A stretch of 15,641 nt of DNA from Flavobacteriaceae bacterium (GCA_023141985.1 JAGLKH010000001.1:1-15641); one strand, 5' to 3'. Positions 6,272 to 14,822 are shown, numbered from the stretch's first letter. Notes: generated from the letters alone by a model not told the origin. A program made the numbers and translations.

Positions 6272-8899
6272 TTATCCTAAACTTGCTAAGCTCGCTTTAA
6301 GCGTTTCAATCTTTGCTAAAGCATCAGCTTCTTTTTTCTTTTCGCTTGCAACCACTTGCCCAGGTGCATTGTTTACAAAACGCTCATTAGACAGCTTCTT
6401 CTGCACCGATTTTAAAAAACCCTCGGTATAATTTAGCTCTTCTGTTAATTTTTTAATCTCTTCCTCAACATCTATTGTACCTTTCATTGGTACAAAATAC
6501 TCGTTAGATTTTACTCTAAAGGTTAAAGCTCCTTCAACTTTAGCATCTGTATAAGCGAGCTTAGAAATATTTCCTAATCTATCAATTACAACATCAAATG
6601 TTTTAGCAGCATTTTCATTATTCAAGATGTAGAGTTCAATCGCATCTTTAAACGCGATATTCTTTTGTTTTCTAATCTTTCTAATTCCTGAAATGACTTC
6701 CGCTGCAAAATCAAACTCGGCAATTAAATTCTTGTTTATAGGTTTAGTTTCCGGCCATTTAGCCACTATTAAAGCTTCCTCTGGTGTTCTAACTGCAATA
6801 TGTTGCCAAATTTCTTCAGTTAAAAATGGCATAAATGGATGTAAAATCTTTAAGTTATTCTCTAAAATGGCGATAATTGTCTTATGCGTCATACTATCAA
6901 TTGGTTGTTGATATGCTGGTTTTACCATTTCAAGTAACCAAGAGCAGAAATCGTCCCAAATTAACCTATAAGTAGCCATTAAGGCATCACTTAGTCTATA
7001 CTTACTATAGTGATCTTCAATTTCTATTAGTGTTTGTTGGAATTTGCTTTCAAACCAATCAATTGCAATTTTAGATGATTTGGGTTGCTCAATATCTGCA
7101 ATTTCCCAGCCATTTATCAATCTAAAGGCATTCCATACTTTATTGGCAAAGGCTTTTCCTTGTTGACATAAGGCTTCATCAAAAGGAAGGTCATTCCCGG
7201 CAGGTGAACACATCAACATTCCAACACGAACACCATCTGCACCATATTTTTTCATTAGCTCAATAGGCTCCGGTGAATTACCAAGAGACTTGCTCATTTT
7301 TCTCCCTTGTTTATCCCTAACTATGCCTGTGTAATACACATTTTTAAAAGGTAATTGTCCCCTATATTCATATCCTGAAATAATCATTCGTGCCACCCAA
7401 AAAAACATGATTTCCGGAGCTGTTACCAAATCGTTGGTTGGATAATAGTAGTTTATTTCTTCATTATCTGGATATCTTATTCCATCAAACACCGAAATCG
7501 GCCATAACCAGGATGAAAACCAGGTGTCTAACACATCTGAATCTTGCTTAAGGTCATTGAGAGTCAGGTTAGGATTATCGGCCTTTTCTTGAGCTAGTAT
7601 TAATGCATTTTCTTTAGTCTTGGCAACTACAAAATCGTTCACACCTTCACCATAGAAAAACGCCGGGATTTGGTGTCCCCAAAACAATTGACGAGAAATA
7701 TTCCAGTCTCTCACATTTTCCATCCAGTTTCGATACGAATTTTTAAATTTTGCAGGATGAAACTGAATGTTATCATTCATCACATTATCCAAAGCAGGTT
7801 TAGCTAAATCTGCCATCTTTAAGAACCATTGCTTTGAAATTTTGGGTTCAATAACTGCTTTCGTGCGCTCACTTGTACCAACTTTATGTGTATAATCTTC
7901 AGTTTTTATTAATACTCCTAATGCTTCAAGTTCTTTTGCAGTATCTTCTCTTGCTAGTTCTCTATCTTTACCTTCATGGTGCAATCCATAATGGTTTAAA
8001 GTCGCATCATCATTCAAAATGTCAATAACCTCCAAATTATGACGCTCACCAATCTCCTTGTCATTGATATCGTGTGCCGGAGTAATCTTTAAACATCCTG
8101 TACCAAATTCCATATCTACATAATCATCCGAAATTATTGGTACTACACGATTACAAATGGGAACAATAACTTTTTTCCCTATTATGTTAGAAAAGCGATC
8201 GTCCTTAGGATTAACACAAACCGCAGTATCTCCCAAAATAGTTTCAGGACGTGTAGTCGCAATGGTTACAAAACCATCTTCTCCTTCAATTTTATATTTT
8301 ACGTAATACAATTTGTCTGTACGTTCAATATGAATTACTTCTTCATCAGACAAAGTTGTTTTTGCTACTGGATCCCAATTTACCATTCGGTAACCTCGAT
8401 AAATCAATCCTTTGCTATATAAATCTATAAAAACATTAATAACGGATTCAGACAGGTCATCATCCATCGTGAATTTTGTGCGTTCCCAATCACAAGAACA
8501 TCCTAATTTTTTTAATTGCTCAAGAATAATGCCTCCATGTTTATGTGTCCAGTCCCAGGCATGTTTTAAGAATTCCTCGCGAGAGATATCAGATTTTTCG
8601 ATACCTTCGTCTTTCAATTTAGCTACAACCCTTGCTTCTGTTGCAATTGAGGCATGATCTGTACCAGGAACCCAACATGCATTATATCCTTTTAATCGCG
8701 CACGACGTATCAACACATCTTGAATAGTATTGTTAAGCATGTGCCCCATATGTAAGACTCCTGTTACGTTTGGTGGTGGAATAACAATTGTATAAGGCTC
8801 CCTTTGGTCTGGTATTGAATGAAAATAATTATGGGTCATCCAGTAATCATACCACTTGTCTTCTACCTTATTTGCATCATATTGTGATGGAATATTCAT
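6272..8899 (-). CDS. valS: Valine--tRNA ligase ValS
   Basis: The 875-residue cytoplasmic class I synthetase charges tRNA-Val and edits mischarged Thr. The N-terminus is typical (IPSQYDANKVEDKWYDYW). The ATP-binding HIGH motif appears as HMGH at residues 50-53, after PPPNVTGVL, and the KMSKS loop at 534-538 within GRKMSKSLGNSPEP. The editing (CP1) domain shows TTRPET at 215-220 and PAHDIND at 274-280. DVLDTWFSSWLWP at 455-467 is the valine-specific catalytic segment. The C-terminal 70 residues (EEEIKKLTEELNYTEGFLKSVQKKL) form the expected tRNA-binding coiled coil. Length is normal and no defect is seen. It is transcribed alone leftward and divergently from the DUF1573 gene; a promoter-like TACTTTTG lies about 160 bases upstream. 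Confidence 0.98.
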   Translation of the reverse strand: MNIPSQYDANKVEDKWYDYWMTHNYFHSIPDQREPYTIVIPPPNVTGVLHMGHMLNNTIQDVLIRRARLKGYNACWVPGTDHASIATEARVVAKLKDEGIEKSDISREEFLKHAWDWTHKHGGIILEQLKKLGCSCDWERTKFTMDDDLSESVINVFIDLYSKGLIYRGYRMVNWDPVAKTTLSDEEVIHIERTDKLYYVKYKIEGEDGFVTIATTRPETILGDTAVCVNPKDDRFSNIIGKKVIVPICNRVVPIISDDYVDMEFGTGCLKITPAHDINDKEIGERHNLEVIDILNDDATLNHYGLHHEGKDRELAREDTAKELEALGVLIKTEDYTHKVGTSERTKAVIEPKISKQWFLKMADLAKPALDNVMNDNIQFHPAKFKNSYRNWMENVRDWNISRQLFWGHQIPAFFYGEGVNDFVVAKTKENALILAQEKADNPNLTLNDLKQDSDVLDTWFSSWLWPISVFDGIRYPDNEEINYYYPTNDLVTAPEIMFFWVARMIISGYEYRGQLPFKNVYYTGIVRDKQGRKMSKSLGNSPEPIELMKKYGADGVRVGMLMCSPAGNDLPFDEALCQQGKAFANKVWNAFRLINGWEIADIEQPKSSKIAIDWFESKFQQTLIEIEDHYSKYRLSDALMATYRLIWDDFCSWLLEMVKPAYQQPIDSMTHKTIIAILENNLKILHPFMPFLTEEIWQHIAVRTPEEALIVAKWPETKPINKNLIAEFDFAAEVISGIRKIRKQKNIAFKDAIELYILNNENAAKTFDVVIDRLGNISKLAYTDAKVEGALTFRVKSNEYFVPMKGTIDVEEEIKKLTEELNYTEGFLKSVQKKLSNERFVNNAPGQVVASEKKKEADALAKIETLKASLASLG

Positions 8900-9062
8900 C
8901 TATTTTAAAATTTTTATTTGTTTAAAATGAAGGAAATAAAAATTTCTTCACTCCTTTAAACGCTTTGCTTTCACATCAAAAAATTCATCAATGTAGAAAT
9001 AAATTGATTAATTTTATTGATACTCATTTCATACTTTGGAATAGTTTTTGAACGTTAATGTG

Positions 9063-9070
9063 CAAAAGTA
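9063..9070 (-). promoter_or_regulatory. valS: Putative -7 element for valS (TACTTTTG on the minus strand)
   Basis: Read leftward, TACTTTTG matches TAnnTTTG and is followed by CACAT. The -33 region about 19 bases away is only T-rich (TTTTA), without a full TTTG. It is the best candidate in the spacer for starting the valS message, roughly 160 bases before its ATG. Confidence 0.35.
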
Positions 9071-9148
9071 CTTATATTTCTTTTTCTGTAAAATTATAAT
9101 GCACAATTATATAAGTTTAATATATTTATGTAAATGCATTACATCTAA

Positions 9149-9156
9149 TATTTTTG
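9149..9156 (+). promoter_or_regulatory. Putative -7 element for the DUF1573 gene (TATTTTTG)
   Basis: TATTTTTG followed by CACA matches the Bacteroidota TAnnTTTG element and lies about 135 bases before the ATG at 9292. The -33 position holds TTATG rather than TTTG. AT-rich DNA yields such matches by chance, so support is modest. Confidence 0.3.
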
Positions 9157-9291
9157 CACAATGAACAAAAAGTAAGTATGTTTACGTTGAATTAAAATGA
9201 TGAAATGAGCATAATTAAGGATTTCAGTACAAACTGTAATGTTTATTATGCAAATTACATCTGACATCTAATAACAATAAAAATTAAAAAG

Positions 9292-9723
9292 ATGAAACAT
9301 TTAATGACAATTTTATTTATCGGATTAATCAGTTTTTCAATAAATGCTCAAGAAAAAGGAGCAAAAATTGAATTTAAAACTGATGTAATTGATTACGGAA
9401 CCATTGAAAAAGGTGCAGATGGTGTAAGAATTTTTGAATTTACCAATACCGGTGATGCTCCTCTTATTATTACTAAAGTTAAGTCAAGTTGTGGTTGTAC
9501 AGTTCCAAGTTGGCCAAAAGAACCAATTATACCTGGAGAAACTGGAGAAATAAAAGTAAAGTATGACACCAAAAGAGTAATGCCTATTAGAAAAACTATA
9601 ACTGTTACATCTAATGCTGTAGGCAAGCCAACTGTTGCTTTAAAAATTAAAGGGTTGGTTGTAGATACTAACAAAAAGAGTGTATTGGATAAGAAAAACA
9701 AAAGTGTTTTAGAAAAAAACTAA
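9292..9723 (+). CDS. Exported DUF1573-domain protein
   Basis: The 143-residue protein begins with a signal peptide (MKHLMTILFIGLISFSINAQ), probably cleaved after Ala19, so it is periplasmic or outer-membrane associated. The body is the immunoglobulin-like DUF1573 domain (PF07610 type). It shows FKTDVIDYGTIEKGADGVRIFEFTNTG, then the family hallmark VKSSCGCTVPSWPKEPI with Cys67 and Cys69, then PGETGEIKVKYDT and the closing ITVTSNAVGKPTVALKIKG. The family is abundant in Bacteroidota and has no settled function. The C-terminal tail contains a small duplication, KSVLDKKN followed by KSVLEKN, outside the domain. It is monocistronic, with a long leader upstream and a strong hairpin terminator 40 bases after its stop. 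Confidence 0.92.
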   Translation: MKHLMTILFIGLISFSINAQEKGAKIEFKTDVIDYGTIEKGADGVRIFEFTNTGDAPLIITKVKSSCGCTVPSWPKEPIIPGETGEIKVKYDTKRVMPIRKTITVTSNAVGKPTVALKIKGLVVDTNKKSVLDKKNKSVLEKN

Positions 9724-9762
9724 AGTGAATTTAAATTATTTTAAAAGCCCTTTTTTTGAAGT

Positions 9763-9799
9763 ACCCCCAAAAAGTTAAACACTTTTTGGGGGTGTTTTT
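9763..9799 (+). terminator. Rho-independent terminator between convergent genes
   Basis: ACCCCCAAAAAGT (9763-9775) and its perfect complement ACTTTTTGGGGGT (9781-9793) form a 13-base stem around a TAAAC loop. TG plus five T residues follow on the plus strand, so it ends the DUF1573 transcript. The stop of the convergent protease gene is 8 bases past the stem, so the hairpin also lies at its 3' end, but there is no U-tract in that direction. Confidence 0.9.
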
Positions 9800-9800
9800 A

Positions 9801-11120
9801 TTATAACAAATTTTCTAATCTAAAATTAATTTTTAATTGAATTCCTTTTCTATCAATCAATAAACTAATGCGTTTGCCTTCCTCTCCATAGAACATTTGA
9901 ATAATTTCTTGTAAAGAATATAAATGCGCTTTTTTATTATTAACCGCCAAAATAACATCTCCAAGTTTTAATCCAGCCCTATGTGAAGGAGAATCTTTCC
10001 TTATCTCAACAATTGTAAAGGATGATACCAGTGAATATTTGTAAGAATCAGCTACAAACATATTAACCGCTTCAGATTCAGACTTAGAGTAGAATCGAGT
10101 TATTTTCGAATTTCTATCAATCTGTTTTACAACCCGAACCCCACTGTGTTCTAATGTAATGCCGCTTTTATTGTAATAAAATGGGATGCTAAAATTACTA
10201 TTCTTTTTCAGTGTGATTTTTGCTTTTTTATAATCAAAAATTATATTAAACCGTTTTAAAACTTCACCTGACAGGCTTCCATTTCGATCTTTTATTTTTT
10301 TTGCATATGATATAGATGTAGAATCTGGAAAGGCTACATTTATTTTTTTTAATTTGAAACCTGCTATTGAGAATTCATCAAGTTTTGATCTCTTACCATA
10401 CACACTTCCACTTAAACCTCTTCCTAAAAAATCTTCAAAAGAGTTATTAGGTATTAATATATCTTCATCTTCAAATAACCATAATGAATCACTTCCTCCT
10501 GAGTCTATTAACAATTTTACTTGCCTATTAACTCCATTCATGTAGATCGAACCATTTATATAGGGTTTATTATTATGGAATTCTATATTGAGTGATTTAC
10601 ATTTATTGCATTTTTTAGGACTATAACTTTCAGGATCATGTAGTTTTATGTATTTACTGGTATAATTAACTTCAACAACAAAATCCTTTAAAAGATCGTA
10701 TCCAATAATACCATGAATAGGGACTCCAAGTCGTGGCGCAAAATTTATGGCCGGATCAAAAACTGCATATAAATCCTGACTTATATTAATAGCCTCTCCT
10801 ATTTTAAAAATATTATTTCTAGATTTAAGGGCTTCTATAGACTCCCCTTCACCCAGACCTCTTAAAAATATACGTTCTGCATCATTAATTTGAAGCTGTT
10901 CGGTAAGATTTAAAAAATTAAAAATTATAGGTTTACTTATTCCTGTATCCAATAAAAATGATAGCTCTACACCATTTATTTCTACAGGAATTACTATAAG
11001 ATTATTAATAAGTTTAAAACTAATTCTATCCTTGTTCCCTTTTTGTAAGACAAACTCTCCCTGTGCAAAACTCTGCAAACAGATTACACTACAAAAAATA
11101 AAAATAAAATAGCTTTTCAT
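9801..11120 (-). CDS. Exported bilobed retropepsin-like aspartyl protease with C-terminal PDZ domain
   Basis: Starting at the second in-frame Met gives a signal peptide (MKSYFIFIFCSVICLQSFAQ); the ATG 12 bases upstream (11132) would put four extra residues before it, so 11120 is preferred. Counting from the upstream Met, there are two aspartyl-protease-like lobes on one chain: FLLDTGISK with Asp62 (lobe 1, with HGIIGYDLLKDFVVEVNY), and LLIDSGGSD with Asp210 (lobe 2, with SGEVLKRFNIIFDY). They are joined by a CNKC motif at 175-178. A PDZ domain occupies about 365-435 (RKDSPSHRAGLKLGDVILAVNN). The protein is probably periplasmic; whether both Asp form one pepsin-like active site is inference. 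It converges on the DUF1573 gene and is divergent from the aminotransferase gene. Confidence 0.85.
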   Translation of the reverse strand: MKSYFIFIFCSVICLQSFAQGEFVLQKGNKDRISFKLINNLIVIPVEINGVELSFLLDTGISKPIIFNFLNLTEQLQINDAERIFLRGLGEGESIEALKSRNNIFKIGEAINISQDLYAVFDPAINFAPRLGVPIHGIIGYDLLKDFVVEVNYTSKYIKLHDPESYSPKKCNKCKSLNIEFHNNKPYINGSIYMNGVNRQVKLLIDSGGSDSLWLFEDEDILIPNNSFEDFLGRGLSGSVYGKRSKLDEFSIAGFKLKKINVAFPDSTSISYAKKIKDRNGSLSGEVLKRFNIIFDYKKAKITLKKNSNFSIPFYYNKSGITLEHSGVRVVKQIDRNSKITRFYSKSESEAVNMFVADSYKYSLVSSFTIVEIRKDSPSHRAGLKLGDVILAVNNKKAHLYSLQEIIQMFYGEEGKRISLLIDRKGIQLKINFRLENLL

Positions 11121-11253
11121 CGTATAACTCATTTTCTAAAACATGGTCATACACAATTTACAAATCTTTTAAGGAAATAATTTATAAAGGTCCATATTTT
11201 AAAAAAACTTTAAGATAAATTTTGCAACTTTGCATTTATCAAATAATAAACGA

Positions 11254-12444
11254 ATGCCAGCAATTTCAATTAAAGGAATGTCTATGCCACAATCGCCAAT
11301 ACGTAAATTGGTGCCATACGCTGAAGACGCAAAAAAGAGAGGTACAAAAGTATTTCATTTAAATATTGGACAACCAGATATCAAAACACCTCGAGTAGCC
11401 CTTGATGCTGTTAAGAATAATACTCTGGAAGTTGTAGCATATAGTCGTTCTGAAGGGTCGGAAGAGTACAGAACTAAAATCGCCAATTATTACTCAAAAA
11501 ATGATATATCAGTAAATGCAAACAATATTATAGTAACTACCGGAGGTAGTGAAGCTTTACTATTTACTTTTGGTAGTATAATGGATACCGGCGATGAAGT
11601 TATTATTCCAGAACCTTTCTACGCTAATTATAATGGGTTTTCTATAGCTTCAGGTGTAAAGATAGTACCTGTTATATCTAAAATTGAAGACAACTTTGCT
11701 TTGCCTCCTATTGATGAATTTGAAAAGCTAATCACTCCAAAAACAAAAGCTATTCTTATTTGTAATCCTGGAAATCCTACAGGATATCTTTATAGCAAGG
11801 AAGAAATTAAAAAATTAGCCGAAATTGTTAAGGCACACGACTTATTTTTAATTGCTGATGAAGTATATCGTGAATTTGCTTACGATGGCGCCAAGCATTA
11901 TTCTATTATGCAAGAGGAAGGATTAGAAGAATATGCCATTATGATTGATTCGGTTTCTAAGCGATATAGTATGTGTGGCGCAAGAATTGGCTGTATTGTT
12001 TCAAAAAACTCAGCAGTAATAGAGACTGCCTTAAAATTTGCTCAAGCAAGGTTATCACCTCCTACTTACGCACAAATTGCTAGTGAAGCTGCTTTAGAAA
12101 CACCACAAAGTTATTTTGATGATGTTATAAGCGAATATGTTGCAAGACGAAATACACTAATTGAAGAATTACAAAAAATTGAAGGTGTTAAAGTTGCAAA
12201 ACCTAAAGGTGCTTTTTATTGTATTGCAGAATTACCCGTTAATAATGCTGATGATTTTGCACAATGGCTTTTAGAAGATTTTGAACTCAACGGAGAAACT
12301 GTAATGGTGGCTCCTGCAGCAGGATTTTATTCGACTAAAGGTTTGGGATTAAACCAAATTAGAATTGCATACGTACTTAAAAAAGAAGATTTAATATCTT
12401 CCGTCAATATTTTAAAAGAAGCATTAAAACAATATAATGCTTAA
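11254..12444 (+). CDS. PLP-dependent aminotransferase, class I/II (aspartate/aromatic type)
   Basis: The 396-residue cytoplasmic protein has the fold-type I pattern. The N-terminal arm reads SPIRKLVPYAEDAKKRGTKVFHLNIGQPD, followed by VTTGGSEALLFTFGSI (PLP phosphate loop), ICNPGNPTGY (the PLP-contacting Asn), LIADEVYREF (Asp under the pyridine nitrogen, Tyr to O3') and SVSKRYSMCGARIG, with the Schiff-base Lys at residue 236. GLNQIRIAYVL near the end supplies the substrate-carboxylate Arg. ATG at 11254 is chosen because a TTG 24 bases upstream would lie in a promoter-like TTTGC stretch and add residues the family lacks. The exact amino-acid specificity (Asp, aromatic or other) cannot be read. 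Its TAA overlaps the ATG of murB (TAATG), so the genes are coupled. Confidence 0.92.
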   Translation: MPAISIKGMSMPQSPIRKLVPYAEDAKKRGTKVFHLNIGQPDIKTPRVALDAVKNNTLEVVAYSRSEGSEEYRTKIANYYSKNDISVNANNIIVTTGGSEALLFTFGSIMDTGDEVIIPEPFYANYNGFSIASGVKIVPVISKIEDNFALPPIDEFEKLITPKTKAILICNPGNPTGYLYSKEEIKKLAEIVKAHDLFLIADEVYREFAYDGAKHYSIMQEEGLEEYAIMIDSVSKRYSMCGARIGCIVSKNSAVIETALKFAQARLSPPTYAQIASEAALETPQSYFDDVISEYVARRNTLIEELQKIEGVKVAKPKGAFYCIAELPVNNADDFAQWLLEDFELNGETVMVAPAAGFYSTKGLGLNQIRIAYVLKKEDLISSVNILKEALKQYNA

Positions 12445-13457
12445 TGACTATTTTAAGCAACATATCTCTAAAACCATACAATACCTTTGGTATCGATGTT
12501 AAAGCCAAACATTTTGTTTCGGTAAAGAGTATTGAGGAACTAAAGTCTATTTTAAAATTAAAACAGTATCCAGAAAAATTTATTCTTGGTGGTGGCAGTA
12601 ATATGTTACTTACAAAGGATATTGAAGCTCTGGTCATACATATAGATTTTAAAGGTATAGAGATTCTTTCTAAGGATAAAAACACAGTAAATATTAGAGC
12701 TTCAGCTGGAGAGAATTGGCATGATTTAGTATTATGGTGTTTGACGCAAGATTTTGGTGGCATAGAAAATCTATCACTTATCCCTGGCAATGTAGGTACT
12801 GCACCTATTCAAAACATTGGTGCTTATGGTGTTGAACTTAAAGATGTTTTTGTTGAATGTCAAGCTTTGCATGCAAACTCACTTAAAATAAAAACCTTTA
12901 CTAAAAAAGATTGCAATTTCGATTATCGTAATTCAATCTTTAAAAAAGATATCAAAGGCGAATATATTATTACAAGTATCACTTTAAATCTCACTACCAA
13001 AATCCATAAATTGAAAACATCTTATGGTGCAATTACAGAAGAGCTGAACAAAATGAATATTAAAAATCCTACTATTAAAGATATTTCAAATGCAGTAATT
13101 ACAATAAGGGAATCAAAATTGCCAAATCCAAAACTTATTGGTAATAGCGGAAGCTTTTTTAAAAACCCAATTATTACAAAATCTCATTTCAATACACTGA
13201 AAATTAATTTTCCTGAAATACCCAGCTATTTAGTTTCAGAAAACAAAATAAAAATTCCTGCAGGTTGGCTCATAGAACATCTTGGTTTTAAAGGAAAACG
13301 TTTTGGTAATTATGGCGTGCATGAAAAACAAGCCTTAGTATTAGTGAATTATGATGATGCTGAAGGTGACGATATTTTTAAATTATCGCAACTTATACAA
13401 TCTACGGTTAAACGAATTTTTAACATTAATTTAGAAATAGAAGTAAATATTATTTAA
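12444..13457 (+). CDS. murB: UDP-N-acetylenolpyruvoylglucosamine reductase MurB (type I)
   Basis: The 337-residue flavoenzyme reduces UDP-GlcNAc-enolpyruvate to UDP-MurNAc with NADPH, the second committed step of peptidoglycan precursor synthesis in the cytoplasm. The FAD-binding part shows YNTFGIDVKAKHF, ILGGGSNMLL at 48-56 and SLIPGNVGTAPIQNIGAYGVEL at 111-132. Catalytic positions are Arg162 in DYRNSIF, the proton donor Ser237 in GNSGSFFKNP, and the C-terminal Glu331/333 in LEIEV. Domain 3 and length match the E. coli type I enzyme. It starts inside the aminotransferase stop codon and is followed after 30 bases by a sigma factor gene, so it sits in the middle of a probable operon. Confidence 0.96.
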   Translation: MTILSNISLKPYNTFGIDVKAKHFVSVKSIEELKSILKLKQYPEKFILGGGSNMLLTKDIEALVIHIDFKGIEILSKDKNTVNIRASAGENWHDLVLWCLTQDFGGIENLSLIPGNVGTAPIQNIGAYGVELKDVFVECQALHANSLKIKTFTKKDCNFDYRNSIFKKDIKGEYIITSITLNLTTKIHKLKTSYGAITEELNKMNIKNPTIKDISNAVITIRESKLPNPKLIGNSGSFFKNPIITKSHFNTLKINFPEIPSYLVSENKIKIPAGWLIEHLGFKGKRFGNYGVHEKQALVLVNYDDAEGDDIFKLSQLIQSTVKRIFNINLEIEVNII

Positions 13458-13487
13458 ACTTGTACGTTATTAAATGAAAATAATAAT

Positions 13488-14018
13488 TTGATTTCAAAAT
13501 TAGAGCAACATATAGTAAGTCTTTTAAAAGAAGGTGATAAAAGAGCAATTCCGTTAATTTATGAGAATTATTCGGGTTCGCTACTTGGTGTAATACATAA
13601 AATAACAAAAGACCGTGCTTTAGCAGAAGATGCACTACAAGAAAGTTTTATTAAAATTTGGAAAAATGCTGAAAAATACGACTCCAATAAAGCCAAATTA
13701 TTTACCTGGCTCTATAGAATTGCAAGAAATACTGCTATTGATAAGTTAAGAAGCCATAATATAAAGTTTACCAAAGAAATCCAAATTGCCGACACTAACG
13801 TATATAAATTATCAACATCAGGTTTAAATCAAGACACAATAGATTTAAAAAAACATGTTGCTAGCCTAGAAACTAAATATCAAATTGTATTAAAGGCTTT
13901 GTATTTTGAAGGCATGACTCAACAAGAAGCCAGCGAAGAATTAAGCATTCCTTTAGGTACAATTAAATCTAGGTTAAAAATTGGATTACGAGAACTTAAA
14001 AAAATCTATAATCCTTAA
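13488..14018 (+). CDS. ECF RNA polymerase sigma factor (sigma-70 family), TTG start
   Basis: The 176-residue protein has sigma region 2 at about residues 20-90 (LIYENYSGSLLGVIHKI, DALQESFIKIWKNAEKYD, LFTWLYRIARNTAIDKLRS) and region 4 at about 120-172 (SLETKYQIVLKALYFEGMTQQEASEELSIPLGTIKSRLKIGLRELKK, a helix-turn-helix). It directs RNA polymerase to its own promoter set and is probably held by the anti-sigma factor encoded 12 bases downstream. No ATG or GTG is available before region 2, so the TTG at 13488 is the likely start. It overlaps the TGA of a five-codon ORF that begins at the ATG at 13474. Promoter targets are unknown. The murB stop is 30 bases upstream, in the same frame. Confidence 0.93.
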   Translation: MISKLEQHIVSLLKEGDKRAIPLIYENYSGSLLGVIHKITKDRALAEDALQESFIKIWKNAEKYDSNKAKLFTWLYRIARNTAIDKLRSHNIKFTKEIQIADTNVYKLSTSGLNQDTIDLKKHVASLETKYQIVLKALYFEGMTQQEASEELSIPLGTIKSRLKIGLRELKKIYNP

Positions 14019-14030
14019 AAAGTTGAAATC

Positions 14031-14822
14031 ATGGAAAAAGAAGTACACGATTTTTTAGAGACAGGTTTATTAGACAAATACTTAATAGGTGCAACAACAA
14101 AATATGAAACCGAAAAAGTAGAAGAGTATATTGCTAAATACCCAGACATTAAAGAAGAATATGATATTTTGCAAGTTCAGTTAGAATTGGCTGCAAGGCC
14201 TAAAGCTATCCAACCTCCTTCTAATACTTTAGATACCATTATAAAAGCTATAGATAATACAAATGTTATTCAACTAAATACGAGACACAAAATTCCACTT
14301 TGGTTTAGTATTGCAGCAAGTGTTGCAACTCTTATTTTTGCAGGAAGCTCTTATATGTTTTATAATCAAAATAAGAGTCTTTTAAATGAAAACAACACTA
14401 TAGTAGAAGAAGTTTTTGATTTAAGAAGCGATATCGAAAAAAATAATGATAAGCTCGATAAAGTGATGCGACAGCTCATGAAACTAAACAACCCCGAAAC
14501 TCAAAAATATGTGCTTCGTGGAAATGAGAGTGCTATAGATCTTAAAACAGTAGCTTATATTAATCCTATTGATAAATCGTCGTTGATTGATGTGGTTTCT
14601 TTACCCGAACTTTCAGAAGAGCAATGCTATCAAATGTGGGCTAAATTGCAAGACAAAATGGTAAGCCTTGGTATTTTAGATATAAACGATCGTAAATTAA
14701 AATCTGTTCCCTATATAGAAAATGCTTTAAGCTTAAGTATTACTATTGAACCAAAAGGTGGTAATGATAGTGCTTCATTAGAAAATGCAGTTGCTCAAAT
14801 ATTGCTTAATCACGAGAATTAG
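14031..14822 (+). CDS. RskA-like anti-sigma factor, membrane-anchored
   Basis: The 263-residue protein has an N-terminal cytoplasmic helical domain (LLDKYLIGATTKYETEKVEEYIAKYPDIKEEYD, residues 13-45) like the anti-sigma domains of RskA proteins but without the zinc HxxxCxxC motif. A single membrane helix follows at about 89-111, then a likely coiled coil at 113-150 (NKSLLNENNTIVEEVFDLRSD). The periplasmic RskA-type domain at about 155-255 includes VVSLPELSEEQCYQMWAKL and LSITIEPKGGNDSASLENAVAQI. It should bind and silence the sigma factor encoded immediately upstream, releasing it after an envelope signal through regulated proteolysis; the trigger is not known. The four-gene junctions (overlap, 30 and 12 bases) argue for co-expression from the aminotransferase promoter or a local one. 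Confidence 0.9.
   Translation: MEKEVHDFLETGLLDKYLIGATTKYETEKVEEYIAKYPDIKEEYDILQVQLELAARPKAIQPPSNTLDTIIKAIDNTNVIQLNTRHKIPLWFSIAASVATLIFAGSSYMFYNQNKSLLNENNTIVEEVFDLRSDIEKNNDKLDKVMRQLMKLNNPETQKYVLRGNESAIDLKTVAYINPIDKSSLIDVVSLPELSEEQCYQMWAKLQDKMVSLGILDINDRKLKSVPYIENALSLSITIEPKGGNDSASLENAVAQILLNHEN

Larger units (their letters stand above)
8900..9291. other. 392-base divergent spacer between valS and the DUF1573 gene
   Basis: No convincing gene is present. The region is strongly AT-rich, with promoter-like elements facing both ways (listed separately), so both flanking genes would have long leaders: about 160 bases for valS and about 130 for the DUF1573 gene. In the rightward leader lie a four-codon ORF (9161-9175) and a 19-codon ORF (9205-9264), and ACATCTAATA occurs at both 9141-9150 and 9264-9273. 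No riboswitch fold or T-box signature was recognised. Confidence 0.6.

Noticed and set aside
8900..9100. T-box or amino-acid responsive riboswitch for valS
   Set aside because: The leader lacks a recognisable T-box sequence, specifier stem or terminator hairpin, and T-boxes are characteristic of Firmicutes rather than Bacteroidota.
9393..9701. 102-codon open frame on the minus strand inside the DUF1573 gene
   Set aside because: It is opposite a clear signal-peptide plus DUF1573 coding sequence and has no recognisable domain.
11230..11253. Upstream TTG start of the aminotransferase giving MHLSNNKR at the N-terminus
   Set aside because: It would overlap promoter-like TTTGC sequence, and the family N-terminus begins near MPAISIKG at 11254.
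12404..12790. 128-codon open frame opposite the aminotransferase/murB junction
   Set aside because: It is antisense to two well-supported genes with intact conserved motifs, and its peptide has no domain.
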